A DNA stretch of 64,000 nt from Fidelibacterota bacterium (GTDB taxonomy: Bacteria; Pseudomonadota; Alphaproteobacteria; Rhodospirillales; Rhodospirillaceae), in contig CANJPQ010000005.1 in NCBI GenBank assembly GCA_947476275.1, positions 109,504 to 173,503 of the forward strand, given 5' to 3'. Below, in pieces: positions 39,463-52,684 of this stretch (positions are counted from its first letter, which is position 1; each line of letters begins with the position of its first letter). A model generated the notes under the pieces. The model made no database searches. It was not told the DNA's origin and was given only the letters and a program-made list of their open reading frames with translations. The position numbers were made by a program, and so were the translations under genes.

Positions 39463-39583
39463 GACGCTGATGTAGCATGTGTCCCACAGGCAGCGTATCG
39501 GCTTCAGTATGGCGATACGGCGCTTTCGGAATGGTTGTGCCTTTCGATTAAGGCAAAGCAAAGGCGATCAGAAAGGATTTCCC

Positions 39584-39934
39584 ATGGCAAAGCGGCCGGT
39601 CAAGAAAAGCAAAGGTAAAGTCAAAGCGCGCGTGAAGCCGCCGCAGAAGAAGGCCGTGAAGAAGACTGCAAAGAAGGCCGCGACGAAGGGCGTTAAGAAA
39701 GCGACAGCGCCGGCGCGGACGCTAACCGTCGTCATCCCGCAGATGATCAAGCTGTCCCTGCCGCCGGTGCTGCACGACCGGCTGAAGGGCCTGACGCAGA
39801 TCATGGGACTGTCGACCGAGGGCGTGATCCGCCAGGCGCTGACCGAGTTCTGCGATACCTGGGAAGACCACCACCGCACGGTCTCAGCCCTCGCCGACAC
39901 GGGCGACCGGATGCAGATCGTGCAGCGGGATTAG
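39584..39934 (+). CDS. Lysine-rich histone-like tail fused to ribbon-helix-helix-like domain
   Basis: A 116-residue protein. Residues 1-45 are almost entirely Lys/Ala/Arg/Val (KKSKGKVKARVKPP, KKAVKKTAKKAATKG), like bacterial histone H1-type or AlgP tails. Residues about 55-100 (LSLPPVLHDRLKGLTQIMGL, then EGVIRQALTEFCDTWEDH) have the strand-helix-helix pattern of an RHH DNA-binding domain. AAAGGA precedes ATG 39584. It likely binds DNA without sequence context or as a nucleoid protein; this is inferred. It stands alone between the PBP1A and gyrB genes. Confidence 0.75.
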   Translation: MAKRPVKKSKGKVKARVKPPQKKAVKKTAKKAATKGVKKATAPARTLTVVIPQMIKLSLPPVLHDRLKGLTQIMGLSTEGVIRQALTEFCDTWEDHHRTVSALADTGDRMQIVQRD

Positions 39935-39964
39935 GACTCTTCGCGGCACCTACGCACAACCGTC

Positions 39965-40080
39965 ATCCCGGATAAGGCGCGTCAGCGCCGCATTCCGGGA
40001 TCCACTTATCAAAGCGCAAGGACGGTGCGATCCGTGACGCCGGGTGCACGTTGAGGAGTGGACCCCGGCCTTCGCCGGGG
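39965..40080. repeat. Paired GTCATCCCGG-type hairpins, probable convergent terminator
   Basis: First hairpin: ATCCCGGA/TCCGGGAT outer arms (39965-39972, 39994-40001) with GGCGC/GCGCC inside. Second: CCCCGGC-CTTC-GCCGGGG (40063-40080) followed by TGAC. The GTCATCCCGG/CCGGGGTGAC pairing is a common dispersed intergenic repeat in Alphaproteobacteria. It lies between the convergent RHH and gyrB genes and may end both transcripts. Confidence 0.65.
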
Positions 40081-40125
40081 TGACAGCCTGAGCGCAGTGC
40101 CGCGTCAAGCACTACTCAAAAAAAA

Positions 40126-43877
<3,752 letters not shown>

Positions 43878-44049
43878 GCGCCCTAAAAATCCGGTTGGCC
43901 GAGAGGCCAGAATCCCTGTGAGAATCCCGCTCAAAATTGTGCGCCCATCATAGCCTGATGAGGGGGTTAAAGCCCGTACTTCCGCGCTCGATTTTGCTGA
44001 GCGCAACCGGCAAGGGATTCGGTCGGGAGAGCAAGCGGTGCGAAGCGGA

Positions 44050-45174
44050 TCAGACCCGCATCGGCATCAGCACGTAGACTGCTGAGCCGTCCGCGACGTC
44101 ACGGATCACGGTGGGGGAGGCGGCATCCGCCATGGTGAACCGGGCCGCATCGCCTTCGATCTGGCCCATGATTTCCAGCAGGTAGCGCGAGTTGAATCCG
44201 ATTTCGAGGTGACCGGCGCCGTAGGAGGCTTCGACCTCTTCGGTGGCGCTGCCCGCTTCCGGGCTGGAGGCGGACAAGGTCACGAGGCCTTTCTCGCAGG
44301 CCATCTTGATCGACCGGGACTTCTCCGAGCTGATCGCCGAGACGCGATCGACCGCATCGAACAGGGCCTTGCGGTCGGCTTCCAGCACCTTGTCGTTGCC
44401 GGTGGGAATGACACGCTCGTAGTCCGGGAAGGTGCCGTCGATCAGCTTCGACGTGAGCACCACGTTGTCGAACGCGAACTTGATCTTGGAATCCGACAAC
44501 GAAATCGAGATATCGCCTTCGACTTCCTCGATCAGCTTACGCACTTCGATCACCGCTTTGCGCGGCACGATCACACCGGGCATGCCCGCCGCGCCATCCG
44601 GCAGCGGCAGTTCGACACGCGCCAGGCGATGGCCGTCGGTGGCAACCGCGCGCAACACCGACACGCCTTCGCTGATGGTGCCGTGCAGGTAGATGCCGTT
44701 GAGGTAATAGCGCGTCTCTTCCGTGGAGATGGCAAAGCGCGTGCGGTCGATCAGGCCGCGCAGGTCTGCGGCACCCAGCTTGAACGTGTGGCTGAGGTCG
44801 CCGCCGGTCATCGCCGGGAAGTCCTCGACCGGCAGGCAGGAGAGCGTGAACTTGGAGCGCCCCGCGGCCAGCGCGATCTGGCCGCCGTCGCCGGTGGTGG
44901 CGAGTTCGACCTGGGCGCCATCCGGCAGCTTGCGCACGATGTCGTACAGCGTATGGGCCGGCGCGGTGGTGGCGCCCGGCTTGCCGACTTCGGCGGCGGT
45001 GGATTCCACGATCTCGATATCCATGTCGGTCGCGTTCAAGGCGAGCTTGCCCTTGGCGGCGTCGATGCGGACATTCGAGAGAATGGGGATGGTATTGCGG
45101 CGCTCCACGACGCTCTGGACGTGGCCCAGCGATTTCAGAAGTGCTGCGCGTTCAATGATCAGTTTCAAGGCCAA
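44050..45174 (-). CDS. dnaN: DNA polymerase III sliding clamp, beta subunit
   Basis: A 374-residue beta clamp in three repeat domains. It begins MALKLIIERAALLKSLGHVQSVVERRNTIPILSNV-like sequence and ends AVYVLMPMRV, both characteristic. Other signatures: FTLSCLPVEDFP, TDGHRLA and GTFPDYERVIP. Transcription is separated from dnaA by a strong terminator 144 bp upstream, so dnaN should have its own promoter. Confidence 0.97.
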   Translation of the reverse strand: MALKLIIERAALLKSLGHVQSVVERRNTIPILSNVRIDAAKGKLALNATDMDIEIVESTAAEVGKPGATTAPAHTLYDIVRKLPDGAQVELATTGDGGQIALAAGRSKFTLSCLPVEDFPAMTGGDLSHTFKLGAADLRGLIDRTRFAISTEETRYYLNGIYLHGTISEGVSVLRAVATDGHRLARVELPLPDGAAGMPGVIVPRKAVIEVRKLIEEVEGDISISLSDSKIKFAFDNVVLTSKLIDGTFPDYERVIPTGNDKVLEADRKALFDAVDRVSAISSEKSRSIKMACEKGLVTLSASSPEAGSATEEVEASYGAGHLEIGFNSRYLLEIMGQIEGDAARFTMADAASPTVIRDVADGSAVYVLMPMRV

Positions 45175-45311
45175 CCCCTAAAGACCTTCACAGGCGCCTA
45201 TCCTATCGGCGGCCGGAGCGGATTTTTCCGCCCCTGGATGCCCCGGTCCGCAATGGTCCGGCGCCTGTTAGAAGGAAGTCGGCAACTATAGCAACAGGCC
45301 GGAATCGCACA

Positions 45312-45346
45312 AAGAAAAACGTGCCGGGCGGGCGGCCCGGCACGTT
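45312..45346 (-). terminator. Rho-independent terminator of dnaA
   Basis: Leftward perfect 12-bp stem (45335-45346 with 45318-45329) with a 5-base loop, followed by TTCTTT. It lies 36 bp after the dnaA stop and indicates that dnaA and dnaN are not a simple operon here. Confidence 0.88.
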
Positions 45347-45381
45347 ATCGAAATCGGTCGGAAACAAGCCCGCGGGGCGTT

Positions 45382-46800
45382 TTAGCTCTCGAGCATCCGC
45401 GTCAGCAGTTCCACGTCCTCGGCAAAGGCTGAGTCCAGGCGGACCAGTTCCTCGACCTTGCGCACGGCATGCATGACGGTGGTGTGGTCCCGGCCGCCGA
45501 AGGCCCGGCCGATCTCGGGCAGGGACCGGGAGGTCAGCTGCTTGGAGAGGTACATCGCCACCTGGCGGGGACGGGCAACGGCCCGCGCCCGGCGGGCCGA
45601 GCTCATGTCGGAAATGCGGATCTTGAAGTGCTCCGCCACCCGCTTCTGGATCTCTTCCATGGACAGACGCCGGTCATGGGCCCGCAGCAGGTCCTGCAGC
45701 AGGTCCTGGGCGGTCTCCAGGGTGATCTGGCCGCCGACCAGCTGGACATGGGCGACCAGACGGGTGAGCGCACCTTCCAGTTCGCGGACGTTGGAGCTGA
45801 TCTTGTGGGCCAGGAACTCCTTCACCTTCTGGGGCACCTGGGTGCCGAGCTGCTCGGCCTTGGCATCGAGGATGCCTAAGCGCAGCTCAAAGGTGGTGGG
45901 ATGCAGGTCCGCGACCAGGCCGGAGGCGAGACGGGAGCGGAGGCGGTCGCCGATCTCTTCCAGGTTGGACGGCGACTTGTCGGCGGACAGGACGAGCTGG
46001 CGGCCCTGGTCGACCAGGGCGTTGAACGTGTGGAAGAACTCTTCCTGGGTGGCGTCCTTGCCCGAAATGAACTGCACGTCGTCGATCATCAGCACATCGA
46101 CCGAACGGAACTGCTCCTTGAAGGAGACCGTGTCCTGGTTCCGCAGCGCGCGCACGAACGAGTACATGAACTTCTCGGCCGAGAGGTAGACGACCTTGCG
46201 CTGCGGCGAGCGCTGGCGGATCTCCCAGGCGATGGCGTGCATGAGGTGGGTCTTGCCGAGGCCGACACCGCCATACAGGAACAGCGGATTGAAACTGACC
46301 TGATCGGATTCGGCGACGCGCTTGGCGGCGGCGTAAGCGAACTCGTTCGGCTTGCCGACGACGAAATTTTCGAATGTGTAACGGGAGTCGAGCGGCGCGG
46401 AGAGTTCCGGCCCGGCAGTCGGCGCCGCGGCGGTGATCCGGGCGGCGGCGCGCATCGGCTCAGCGGACTTCGCGGCGGCGGGCGCGGTGCGCTCGGTCAC
46501 GGCGGTGCCGCGACCGTTGCTGCCGGAGCTGCTGCTGCCGGCCACCTTGAGGATGATGCGGCGCACGGACGGATTCTCGCCGGACCACAGGGCGCGGATG
46601 CGCTCCCCATAATGGGTCGCGATCCAATCACGCATGAATCGGGTGGGTACGGCCAACTCGACTTCGCCATCGTGAATGGCCGTCGGCGTGATGGGCTTCA
46701 CCCAGCTCTTGAAAGCGGTCTCGCCGAACTCCTGCTTGAGGCGCGTTTTCACGCGATCCCATTCGGCTTCGTTGACCGCTTTTTCGGTTCGATTAGTCAC
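45382..46800 (-). CDS. dnaA: Chromosomal replication initiator DnaA
   Basis: A 472-residue initiator. Domain I: WDRVKTRLKQEFGETAFKSWV. Domain II is a Ser/Gly/Ala linker (VAGSSSSGSNGRGTAVTE). Domain III carries Walker A GGVGLGKTH, Walker B MIDDVQF and the RSRLASGLVAD sensor region. Domain IV has the DNA-binding signature near GGRDHTTVMHAVRKVE. I used GTG 46800 with GAGGGG ten bases upstream because no ATG lies at a suitable position; a much longer frame upstream is not supported. Confidence 0.96.
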   Translation of the reverse strand: MTNRTEKAVNEAEWDRVKTRLKQEFGETAFKSWVKPITPTAIHDGEVELAVPTRFMRDWIATHYGERIRALWSGENPSVRRIILKVAGSSSSGSNGRGTAVTERTAPAAAKSAEPMRAAARITAAAPTAGPELSAPLDSRYTFENFVVGKPNEFAYAAAKRVAESDQVSFNPLFLYGGVGLGKTHLMHAIAWEIRQRSPQRKVVYLSAEKFMYSFVRALRNQDTVSFKEQFRSVDVLMIDDVQFISGKDATQEEFFHTFNALVDQGRQLVLSADKSPSNLEEIGDRLRSRLASGLVADLHPTTFELRLGILDAKAEQLGTQVPQKVKEFLAHKISSNVRELEGALTRLVAHVQLVGGQITLETAQDLLQDLLRAHDRRLSMEEIQKRVAEHFKIRISDMSSARRARAVARPRQVAMYLSKQLTSRSLPEIGRAFGGRDHTTVMHAVRKVEELVRLDSAFAEDVELLTRMLES

Positions 46801-47322
46801 CCCGGAAGACCCCTCGCATAAACCACTCAACCCAGTGCCGCCACTCGCTTCGCGTCGATTGCGCGAAAGAGTTAGGCGCACACTCCGCCACAGCGACTCA
46901 ATCCTGCACGCCGCATCGCCGCAAGCGTCACGACCGGAACGACCACTCTCCGCGCTAAGCGCCGGCGAGATGTCGCGAGGGCGATCGTGAAAAATGCTGA
47001 ATGCGAGGTTGGAGAGGCGAGTGATTTTGAAGATCGCATGCCGACAACCTCGGGCGCGTTGGCTGGCGAGCAATGTAGTCGTGCGCCATCCCGACTCAAG
47101 GACAAAGATAGGTTGACTCCGGTCTTTATCAGCGCGGTTCCGTGCAACCATTTTTGCGCACGCATTCTTGCGCGACAGATCGTTGATTCGGAACGACATG
47201 CGCGAAAAAAACGTCCGCCGGATTGTGACTCGGGCGCGCGCTCGGCACGTGGGCGTAAGCCCGGCATGAAGCTCCGTTTGCTTTGTGTGTGCTGCACAAT
47301 GCTCACCACGCGGCGACGCGCG
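46801..47322. other. rpsT-dnaA intergenic region (about 520 bp plus terminator)
   Basis: No supported gene and no cluster of TTATNCACA-type DnaA boxes. Several TTTTGCGCA/TTCTTGCGCG-like A/T-G/C blocks occur near 47150-47210 but do not match known origin motifs. It should contain the dnaA promoter and leader. The open frames across it are antisense-type chance frames. Confidence 0.55.
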
Positions 47323-47353
47323 CAAAAAGAAACGCCGGCCTTGCGGCCGGCGT
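47323..47353 (-). terminator. Rho-independent terminator of rpsT
   Basis: Leftward perfect 9-bp stem ACGCCGGCC/GGCCGGCGT with a 4-base loop, followed by TTCTTTTT. It lies 28 bp past the rpsT stop. Confidence 0.92.
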
Positions 47354-47380
47354 GTTCCAGAGTCGCGCTCTAAAAATTCG

Positions 47381-47647
47381 CTAGGCGGCGATCGACTTGA
47401 TGCGCGCGGAGAGTCGCGACAGCTTGCGCGAGACCGTGCCCTTGGCCAACACGCCCTTGGTCGCACCGCGCATCAGCTCCGGGGTGACCTTCTTGAACGC
47501 GGCTTGCGCGGCGGTCTTGTCGCCGGCGGTGATTGCCGTTTCCAATTCCTTCACGACGGTACGAATGCGCGACAGGCGCGAGTGGTTGACGCCGGCAGCG
47601 CGTGCGTTGCGGCGGATGCGCTTTTTCGCAGACTTATGTTGAGCCAT
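47381..47647 (-). CDS. rpsT: 30S ribosomal protein S20
   Basis: An 88-residue basic ribosomal protein, starting [25 protein letters not shown] and ending [13 protein letters not shown], typical of S20. It binds 16S rRNA helix 44. The rpsT-dnaA neighbourhood is conserved in many Alphaproteobacteria. It has its own terminator, so it is transcribed alone. Confidence 0.97.
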   Translation of the reverse strand: MAQHKSAKKRIRRNARAAGVNHSRLSRIRTVVKELETAITAGDKTAAQAAFKKVTPELMRGATKGVLAKGTVSRKLSRLSARIKSIAA

Positions 47648-47910
47648 CGCTGTGTCTTTCGTGCGGTGTGTCTATGGGCCTTGCGTACCTGGGCCCGTAT
47701 TGAATATGGGCGGCCCGGCGCAAAACGAAGCGCGGCTTATAGTGGAGTGGCCATTTCCCGTCAACTAAGGCCGTAAAAGCGGGCCTTTGGTTCCTTCAGG
47801 CGGGTCAATACACCATTAACGGTATCTCAAAGACGCGCGTGAAGGCCTAGCGGTGCTTGAAAGCGGGCGCGCGGAGGCGCGCATCTGTTTGAATCCGGCT
47901 TCTCAAGCAC
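47648..47910. other. Intergenic region upstream of rpsT (263 bp)
   Basis: No gene seen. It holds a 19-bp copy (47846-47864) of the last bases of the adjoining enoyl-CoA hydratase gene, and presumably the rpsT promoter near 47700-47800. Confidence 0.5.
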
Positions 47911-47928
47911 CTAGCGGTGCTTGAAAGC
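47846..47928. repeat. 19-bp direct repeat of a gene terminus
   Basis: CCTAGCGGTGCTTGAAAGC occurs at 47846-47864 and again at 47910-47928. The second copy includes the stop and last codons (FKHR) of the enoyl-CoA hydratase gene; the first is 64 bp downstream of the gene. The second copy also forms a hairpin TCAAGCAC/GTGCTTGA that overlaps the stop. Confidence 0.8.
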
Positions 47929-48687
47929 CGGGGGGCGCTTCTCGACGAAGGCCGCCATGCCTTCCTTTTGATCCTCAAGCGCAAAGGTTGCGTGGAACAA
48001 GCGGCGTTCGAGATGCACGCCCTCGGCGAGGGTGGTTTCGTAAGCCGTGTCGACAGCCTCTTTGGCCATCATCACCGCCGGCAGCGAGAGGCCGGCGATC
48101 TTTTCAGCGGCCTTGATCGCCTCACTGAGAAGCGACTCGGCCGGGACGATGCGGCTGACGAGACCGGCGCGTTCGGCTTCGGCGGCGTCCATTTGACGGC
48201 CGGTGAGAATCATTTCCATCGCCTTGGACTTTCCCACGGCGCGGGTGAGGCGCTGCGTGCCGCCAGCGCCGGGAATAATGCCGAGCGTGATTTCCGGCTG
48301 GCCGAAGCGGGCGGTGTCGGCGGCGATGATAAAGTCGCACATCATGGCGAGTTCGCAGCCGCCGCCGAGCGCGAATCCGGCGACCGCGGCGATAATCGGC
48401 TTGCGGCAGGTGGTGATGCGCTCCCAGCCTTCGGTAATGAAATTGCCGACATAGACATCGACGAAGGTCTTGCTCGACATCTCCTTGATATCGGCGCCGG
48501 CGGCGAACGCTTTCTCGCTACCGGTCAGGACGATGGCGCGGATGCCGTTATCTTTCTCCCACAGGTCGAGCTGCGCGCCGATGTCGCCCACCAGACCGGA
48601 CGACAGCGCATTCAACGCCTTGGGGCGATTGAGCGTGATGATCCCGACCGCACCACGGGTTTCGACGAGAATGTTTTCGTAGGTCAT
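47911..48687 (-). CDS. Enoyl-CoA hydratase
   Basis: A 258-residue crotonase-fold enzyme that hydrates trans-2-enoyl-CoA in fatty-acid beta-oxidation. It has AAGADIKEM (oxyanion-hole region), [40 protein letters not shown] with the catalytic glutamate pair region, and [17 protein letters not shown]. These match short-chain enoyl-CoA hydratase (ECHS1/FadB-type) closely. It reads leftward, toward rpsT. Confidence 0.93.
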   Translation of the reverse strand: MTYENILVETRGAVGIITLNRPKALNALSSGLVGDIGAQLDLWEKDNGIRAIVLTGSEKAFAAGADIKEMSSKTFVDVYVGNFITEGWERITTCRKPIIAAVAGFALGGGCELAMMCDFIIAADTARFGQPEITLGIIPGAGGTQRLTRAVGKSKAMEMILTGRQMDAAEAERAGLVSRIVPAESLLSEAIKAAEKIAGLSLPAVMMAKEAVDTAYETTLAEGVHLERRLFHATFALEDQKEGMAAFVEKRPPAFKHR

Positions 48688-48794
48688 GGTCGCATGCCTC
48701 GGGAAAAGGGCCGGCGGAGCGGCGGCGCGAGGCGTTTACACCGCGGCCCACGAAGCTGTCAAACCACGGCCCGGATACACTTCGGCGCGCCAAT

Positions 48795-49616
48795 TCAACG
48801 TTGGCACACCCGACAATAGAAGGTGGACCGCGCGCCCTGCACGAGTCGGGTCACGGCGGTGGCGCACACCGGGCACGGCTCGCCGGCGCGGCCATAGACG
48901 CGCCACGCATGTTGGAAATAGCCGAGCTCGCCCGAGGGCTGGACGTGATCGCGCAATGAGGAGCCGCCCGCGGCGATGGCGTCCTGCAGCACCTGTTTGA
49001 TCGCCGGCACCAACACTTCGGCCCGCGCCAAGGTGACCGTTCCGGCGCGACGCTTGGGCGAGATGCCGGCGCGGTGAAGGGCCTCGCTCGCGTAGATGTT
49101 GCCGATGCCGACAACGATTCGCTGATCGAGCAGCGCGAGCTTGATCGCGGTCTTGCGGCCCTTCAGCGCAGCGACCAGGAAGGGTGCGTTGAAACCGTTG
49201 CCCATGGGATCGGGCCCGAGATGGGCAAACAACTTATGACTGTCGAGCGCGGCTTCGGTCGTGAACGTCATGAGGCCGAAGCGGCGCGGATCGTTGAAAC
49301 GAATCTCCGCGCCGGAGTCGGTGACGATGATCACGTGATCGTGCGCCTCCAGCGGTGTCGCCGGATCGACGATCTGCATCCGGCCTGCCATGCCGAGATG
49401 GATGATCGCGACGTGGTCGTCGTCCATATGGAGCAAGATGTATTTCGCGCGCCGGGCGATGCGCATCACCCGGTGGCCGGTCAACGTTTGCGCCAGGCCC
49501 TGGGGGAAGGGAATCCGCAGATCTTTCCGCCGCAAAGTCAGGCGGGCGATTCGCTGGCCCTCGAGAATGGGCTTCAAGCCGCGGCAGACGGTCTCGACCT
49601 CGGGCAATTCGGGCAT
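48795..49616 (-). CDS. mutM: Formamidopyrimidine-DNA glycosylase MutM (Fpg)
   Basis: A 273-residue bifunctional glycosylase/AP lyase that removes 8-oxoguanine and formamidopyrimidines. The mature N-terminus PELPEV supplies catalytic proline and glutamate, so I use ATG 49616 rather than one two codons earlier. [13 protein letters not shown] and the C-terminal zinc finger (CPVC near residue 247 with FYCRVCQ at the end) are present. It is divergent from ubiE. Confidence 0.96.
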   Translation of the reverse strand: MPELPEVETVCRGLKPILEGQRIARLTLRRKDLRIPFPQGLAQTLTGHRVMRIARRAKYILLHMDDDHVAIIHLGMAGRMQIVDPATPLEAHDHVIIVTDSGAEIRFNDPRRFGLMTFTTEAALDSHKLFAHLGPDPMGNGFNAPFLVAALKGRKTAIKLALLDQRIVVGIGNIYASEALHRAGISPKRRAGTVTLARAEVLVPAIKQVLQDAIAAGGSSLRDHVQPSGELGYFQHAWRVYGRAGEPCPVCATAVTRLVQGARSTFYCRVCQR

Positions 49617-49674
49617 ACCCATTCCTAGCGCGCCGATTTGTAGGCGTCACGGCTCTGATCTATGGTGCGCGCGC

Positions 49675-50448
49675 ATGAGCGACCAAGGCGCAGATAAGAC
49701 AACCCATTTCGGCTTCAAGACCGTGGCGGAGGACGCCAAGGCCGGGATGGTGCGCAATGTGTTCGATGCGGTCGCCCCCAAGTACGACCTGATGAACGAC
49801 CTGATGAGCGGCGGGATCCACCGGATCTGGAAGGCCGCCATGGTCGATGCCCTGGCGCCGCGGCCGGGCCAGGCGATCGTCGATGTGGCCGGCGGCACCG
49901 CGGACGTGGCGGCGCGGATCCATGAGAGGCTGGTGCGCGGCGGCGCGGCGCTGCACAGGCCCGTCACGGTCTGCGACATCAATGCCGAGATGCTGGGCGT
50001 CGGCCGCGACCGCATGCTGGACCGCGGCGTGATCGCGGGCCTGTCCTGGGTGTGCGGCAATGCGGAAGCCCTGCCGTTCCCCGACATGTCCTTCGACGCC
50101 TACACCATCGCCTTCGGGCTGCGGAACGTCACACATATCGACACGGCGCTGCGCGAGGCGCGGCGCGTATTGAAACCGGGTGGGCGCTTCCTGTGCCTGG
50201 AGTTCAGCCGCGTGGTCGTGCCGGTGGTGGACACGTTGTACGACACCTACTCATTCAAGGTGCTGCCGTGGCTCGGCCAGACAGTGGCCGGGGATCGCGA
50301 CGCCTACGTGTATCTGGCGGAGAGCATTCGCAAGTTCCCGGACCAAGCGCGGCTTGTGGCGATGATGGAGGCCGCGGGGCTGGGCCGCGCAACCTATCGT
50401 AACTTCACCGGCGGCATTGCGGCGCTGCATTCGGGCTGGCGGCTGTGA
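49675..50448 (+). CDS. ubiE: Ubiquinone/menaquinone C-methyltransferase UbiE
   Basis: A 257-residue SAM-dependent methyltransferase in ubiquinone (and menaquinone) synthesis. Family signatures: [35 protein letters not shown] for SAM binding, [28 protein letters not shown] sequence, and EFSRV. It precedes ubiB, giving a quinone-synthesis pair. Start ATG 49675 is the family position; a longer frame overlapping mutM is chance. Confidence 0.96.
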   Translation: MSDQGADKTTHFGFKTVAEDAKAGMVRNVFDAVAPKYDLMNDLMSGGIHRIWKAAMVDALAPRPGQAIVDVAGGTADVAARIHERLVRGGAALHRPVTVCDINAEMLGVGRDRMLDRGVIAGLSWVCGNAEALPFPDMSFDAYTIAFGLRNVTHIDTALREARRVLKPGGRFLCLEFSRVVVPVVDTLYDTYSFKVLPWLGQTVAGDRDAYVYLAESIRKFPDQARLVAMMEAAGLGRATYRNFTGGIAALHSGWRL

Positions 50449-50469
50449 GCCCGCAGAGATGATCCAGCG

Positions 50470-52014
50470 ATGATCAGAACGATCCGCAGCTTTATCCGCC
50501 TGTTCGTGATCGCGCGCAGCCTGGCGCGCTACGACGCCCTGTTCCTGCTGAATGTGCATCCGGCCGGCGCGATTGCCGCGCGGGTGGGACGCACCCTGTT
50601 CCGCCGCCGTCCGGAAAGCGCCGGATTGCGGCCGGGGCAACGACTGGCGCGCGCCCTGACGGAACTCGGCCCCACATTCATCAAGTTTGGCCAAGCGCTG
50701 TCCACCCGCGCGGATCTGCTGGGCGAAGAGGTCACCGCCGATCTTGCGGAGTTGCAGGATCGCCTGCCGCCGTTCCCCGCGAAGGCGGCGCGCGCCAGTA
50801 TCGAGGCGGACTTCGGCGTGCCGTTGAGCGCGCTGTATTCCTCCTTCGACGACACGCCGGTGGCGGCGGCCTCGATCGCCCAGGTGCATTTCGCCGTGAC
50901 CGCCGACGGCCGCGAAGTGGCGGTGAAGGTGCTGCGCCCGGACGTGAAGGAGAAGTTCGCCAAGGACTTCGAGGTCATGTTCTGGATGGCGGAAGAGGTC
51001 GAGCGCTGGGCGCCGCGCCTGCGCCGCCTCAAGCCGATCGAAGTGATGGCGACCTTCGCCGAGACCGTGCGCCTGGAGATGGACCTGCGCCTGGAAGCGG
51101 CGGCAGCCCAGGAGCTGGCGGAGAACTTCGCCGAGATCCCGAGCTTCCGCGTACCGGCGGTGGACTGGCAGCGCACGTCGGAACATGTGCTGACACTCGA
51201 GCGCGTCGGCGGTGCGCGGGTGGACGATCCCGCCGGCGTGCGCGCGCTTGGCCTCGATCCGACCGCGGTAGTGCAGAGTGCGGCGGAGACCTTTTTCACG
51301 ATGGTGTTCCGCCACGGCTTCTTCCACGCCGATATGCATCCGGGAAACCTGTTCGTGGAGGCCAACGGCACGGTGATCGGCCTGGACTTCGGCATCATGG
51401 GGCGGATCGATTCCGCCACGCAGCGCAACCTCGGCGAAATGCTGCTCGGCTTCCTGACCCGCGACTACATGCGCGTCGCAGAAGTGCATGTGCGCGCGGG
51501 CTACGTGCCGTCGGACAAATCCGTGCCGGCGTTCGCGCAGGCGTGCCGCTCGATCGCCGAGCCGATTCTGGGCAAACCGATCGCGGAGATCTCGATTGCG
51601 CGGCTGCTCGGCCAGTTGTTCTACATCACCGAAGCGTTCGAGATGCAGACCCAGCCGCAACTGCTGTTGCTCCAGAAGAGCATGCTGCTGGCCGAGGGCG
51701 TGGGCCGGCGTCTCGCGCCCGAAACCAACATGTGGGAGATGGCGCGGCCCTTGATCGAAAGCTGGTTCCGCGAGCGCCTGGGCCCCGAGGCGCGCATCAT
51801 CGAAACCGTCAGCAGCGTGCTGGAGAGTGCCGCGCGCCTGCCGTCACTGGTGGAGCGGCTGGATACACTGGCGGCAAGTTTGGAGAACGGCGGCGTGCGC
51901 CTGCATCCGGCGTCTGCGCGCGCTTTGCGGGGCGAACCCAACGGGCGGCGCTGGTTGGTATGGTTGCCCTGGGTGCTGGTGCTGGGGCTTGGCGCAGCGC
52001 TGATCTGGCGTTGA
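50470..52014 (+). CDS. ubiB: Ubiquinone biosynthesis kinase-like protein UbiB
   Basis: A 514-residue atypical kinase/ATPase of the ABC1/ADCK family that supports the Ubi complex. The KxGQ motif reads TFIKFGQALSTRADLL, the Ala-rich loop is PVAAASIAQVHFAV, and HADMHPGNLFVE with GLDFGIMGRID give the catalytic-loop and DFG-like residues. A membrane segment lies near the C-terminus (WLVWLPWVLVLGLGAALI). It follows ubiE directly. Confidence 0.95.
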   Translation: MIRTIRSFIRLFVIARSLARYDALFLLNVHPAGAIAARVGRTLFRRRPESAGLRPGQRLARALTELGPTFIKFGQALSTRADLLGEEVTADLAELQDRLPPFPAKAARASIEADFGVPLSALYSSFDDTPVAAASIAQVHFAVTADGREVAVKVLRPDVKEKFAKDFEVMFWMAEEVERWAPRLRRLKPIEVMATFAETVRLEMDLRLEAAAAQELAENFAEIPSFRVPAVDWQRTSEHVLTLERVGGARVDDPAGVRALGLDPTAVVQSAAETFFTMVFRHGFFHADMHPGNLFVEANGTVIGLDFGIMGRIDSATQRNLGEMLLGFLTRDYMRVAEVHVRAGYVPSDKSVPAFAQACRSIAEPILGKPIAEISIARLLGQLFYITEAFEMQTQPQLLLLQKSMLLAEGVGRRLAPETNMWEMARPLIESWFRERLGPEARIIETVSSVLESAARLPSLVERLDTLAASLENGGVRLHPASARALRGEPNGRRWLVWLPWVLVLGLGAALIWR

Positions 52015-52021
52015 GCACATC

Positions 52022-52627
52022 ATGACCATCACCATCTATGGCGACTCCTATTCGGCCCATTGCGACAAGGTGCGGTTCATCGCCGATCACCTGAAGATTC
52101 CGTATCGCTGGATCAGAATCAGCATCGAGAAAAAAGAAACCCAATCGCCGGACTTCCTGAAGATCAACCCGGCGGGGGAACTGCCCGTGATGGTGCTGGC
52201 GGACGGGCGCAAGCTGGCCCAATCCAACGCCATCTTGCTGTTCCTGGCGGAAGGCAGCGCGCTCATCCCTGACGACGCGCTCGATCGCGGGTTGATGCAC
52301 CAATGGCTGTTCTGGGAACAGCTGACGCACAATCCTGTGGTGGGATACTTGCGCTTCCAACGCTTCCTGCTGCAGAAGCCGGAAGACCAGATCGACCCGA
52401 CATTGGCGCCACGGGCCGACCGTGCGCTGGCGACGATGGATTCGCACTTGCAAGGCCGGCGCTATTTCGTCGGCGAGCGCCTGTCCGTCGCCGACATCGC
52501 CCTGGTGGCCTATACGCGGCTGGCCGACGAAGGCGGTATGTCTCTGAGCCGCTGGCCCGCGTTGCGCGCATGGGTGCAACGGGTCGAAAGCGACCTGGGC
52601 CTCGCGACCGCGTTGTCGGCGGCCTAG
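52022..52627 (+). CDS. Glutathione S-transferase family protein
   Basis: A 201-residue cytosolic GST. The N-terminal thioredoxin fold has YGDSYSAHCDKVRFIADHL, and NPAGELPVMVLADGRKLAQSNAIL holds the cis-proline and the SNAI glutathione contact. The C-terminal helical domain ends near residue 198. Its substrate is unknown. It starts 7 bp after ubiB, so may be co-transcribed. Confidence 0.9.
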   Translation: MTITIYGDSYSAHCDKVRFIADHLKIPYRWIRISIEKKETQSPDFLKINPAGELPVMVLADGRKLAQSNAILLFLAEGSALIPDDALDRGLMHQWLFWEQLTHNPVVGYLRFQRFLLQKPEDQIDPTLAPRADRALATMDSHLQGRRYFVGERLSVADIALVAYTRLADEGGMSLSRWPALRAWVQRVESDLGLATALSAA

Positions 52628-52684
52628 GAGACTTTCCCGGTGCGGATGGGCTAAAGTCCGTTCGCCTTATTGCGGAGACACCCG

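Noticed and set aside
37456..39618. 720-residue plus-strand open frame
   Set aside because: Antisense shadow of PBP1A.
46872..47309. 145-residue minus-strand frame between dnaA and rpsT
   Set aside because: No ribosome site, low-complexity Arg/Ser composition and no family resemblance.
46801..47322. Possible oriC
   Set aside because: No cluster of DnaA boxes, no clear AT-rich unwinding element; position beside dnaA alone is weak evidence in Alphaproteobacteria.
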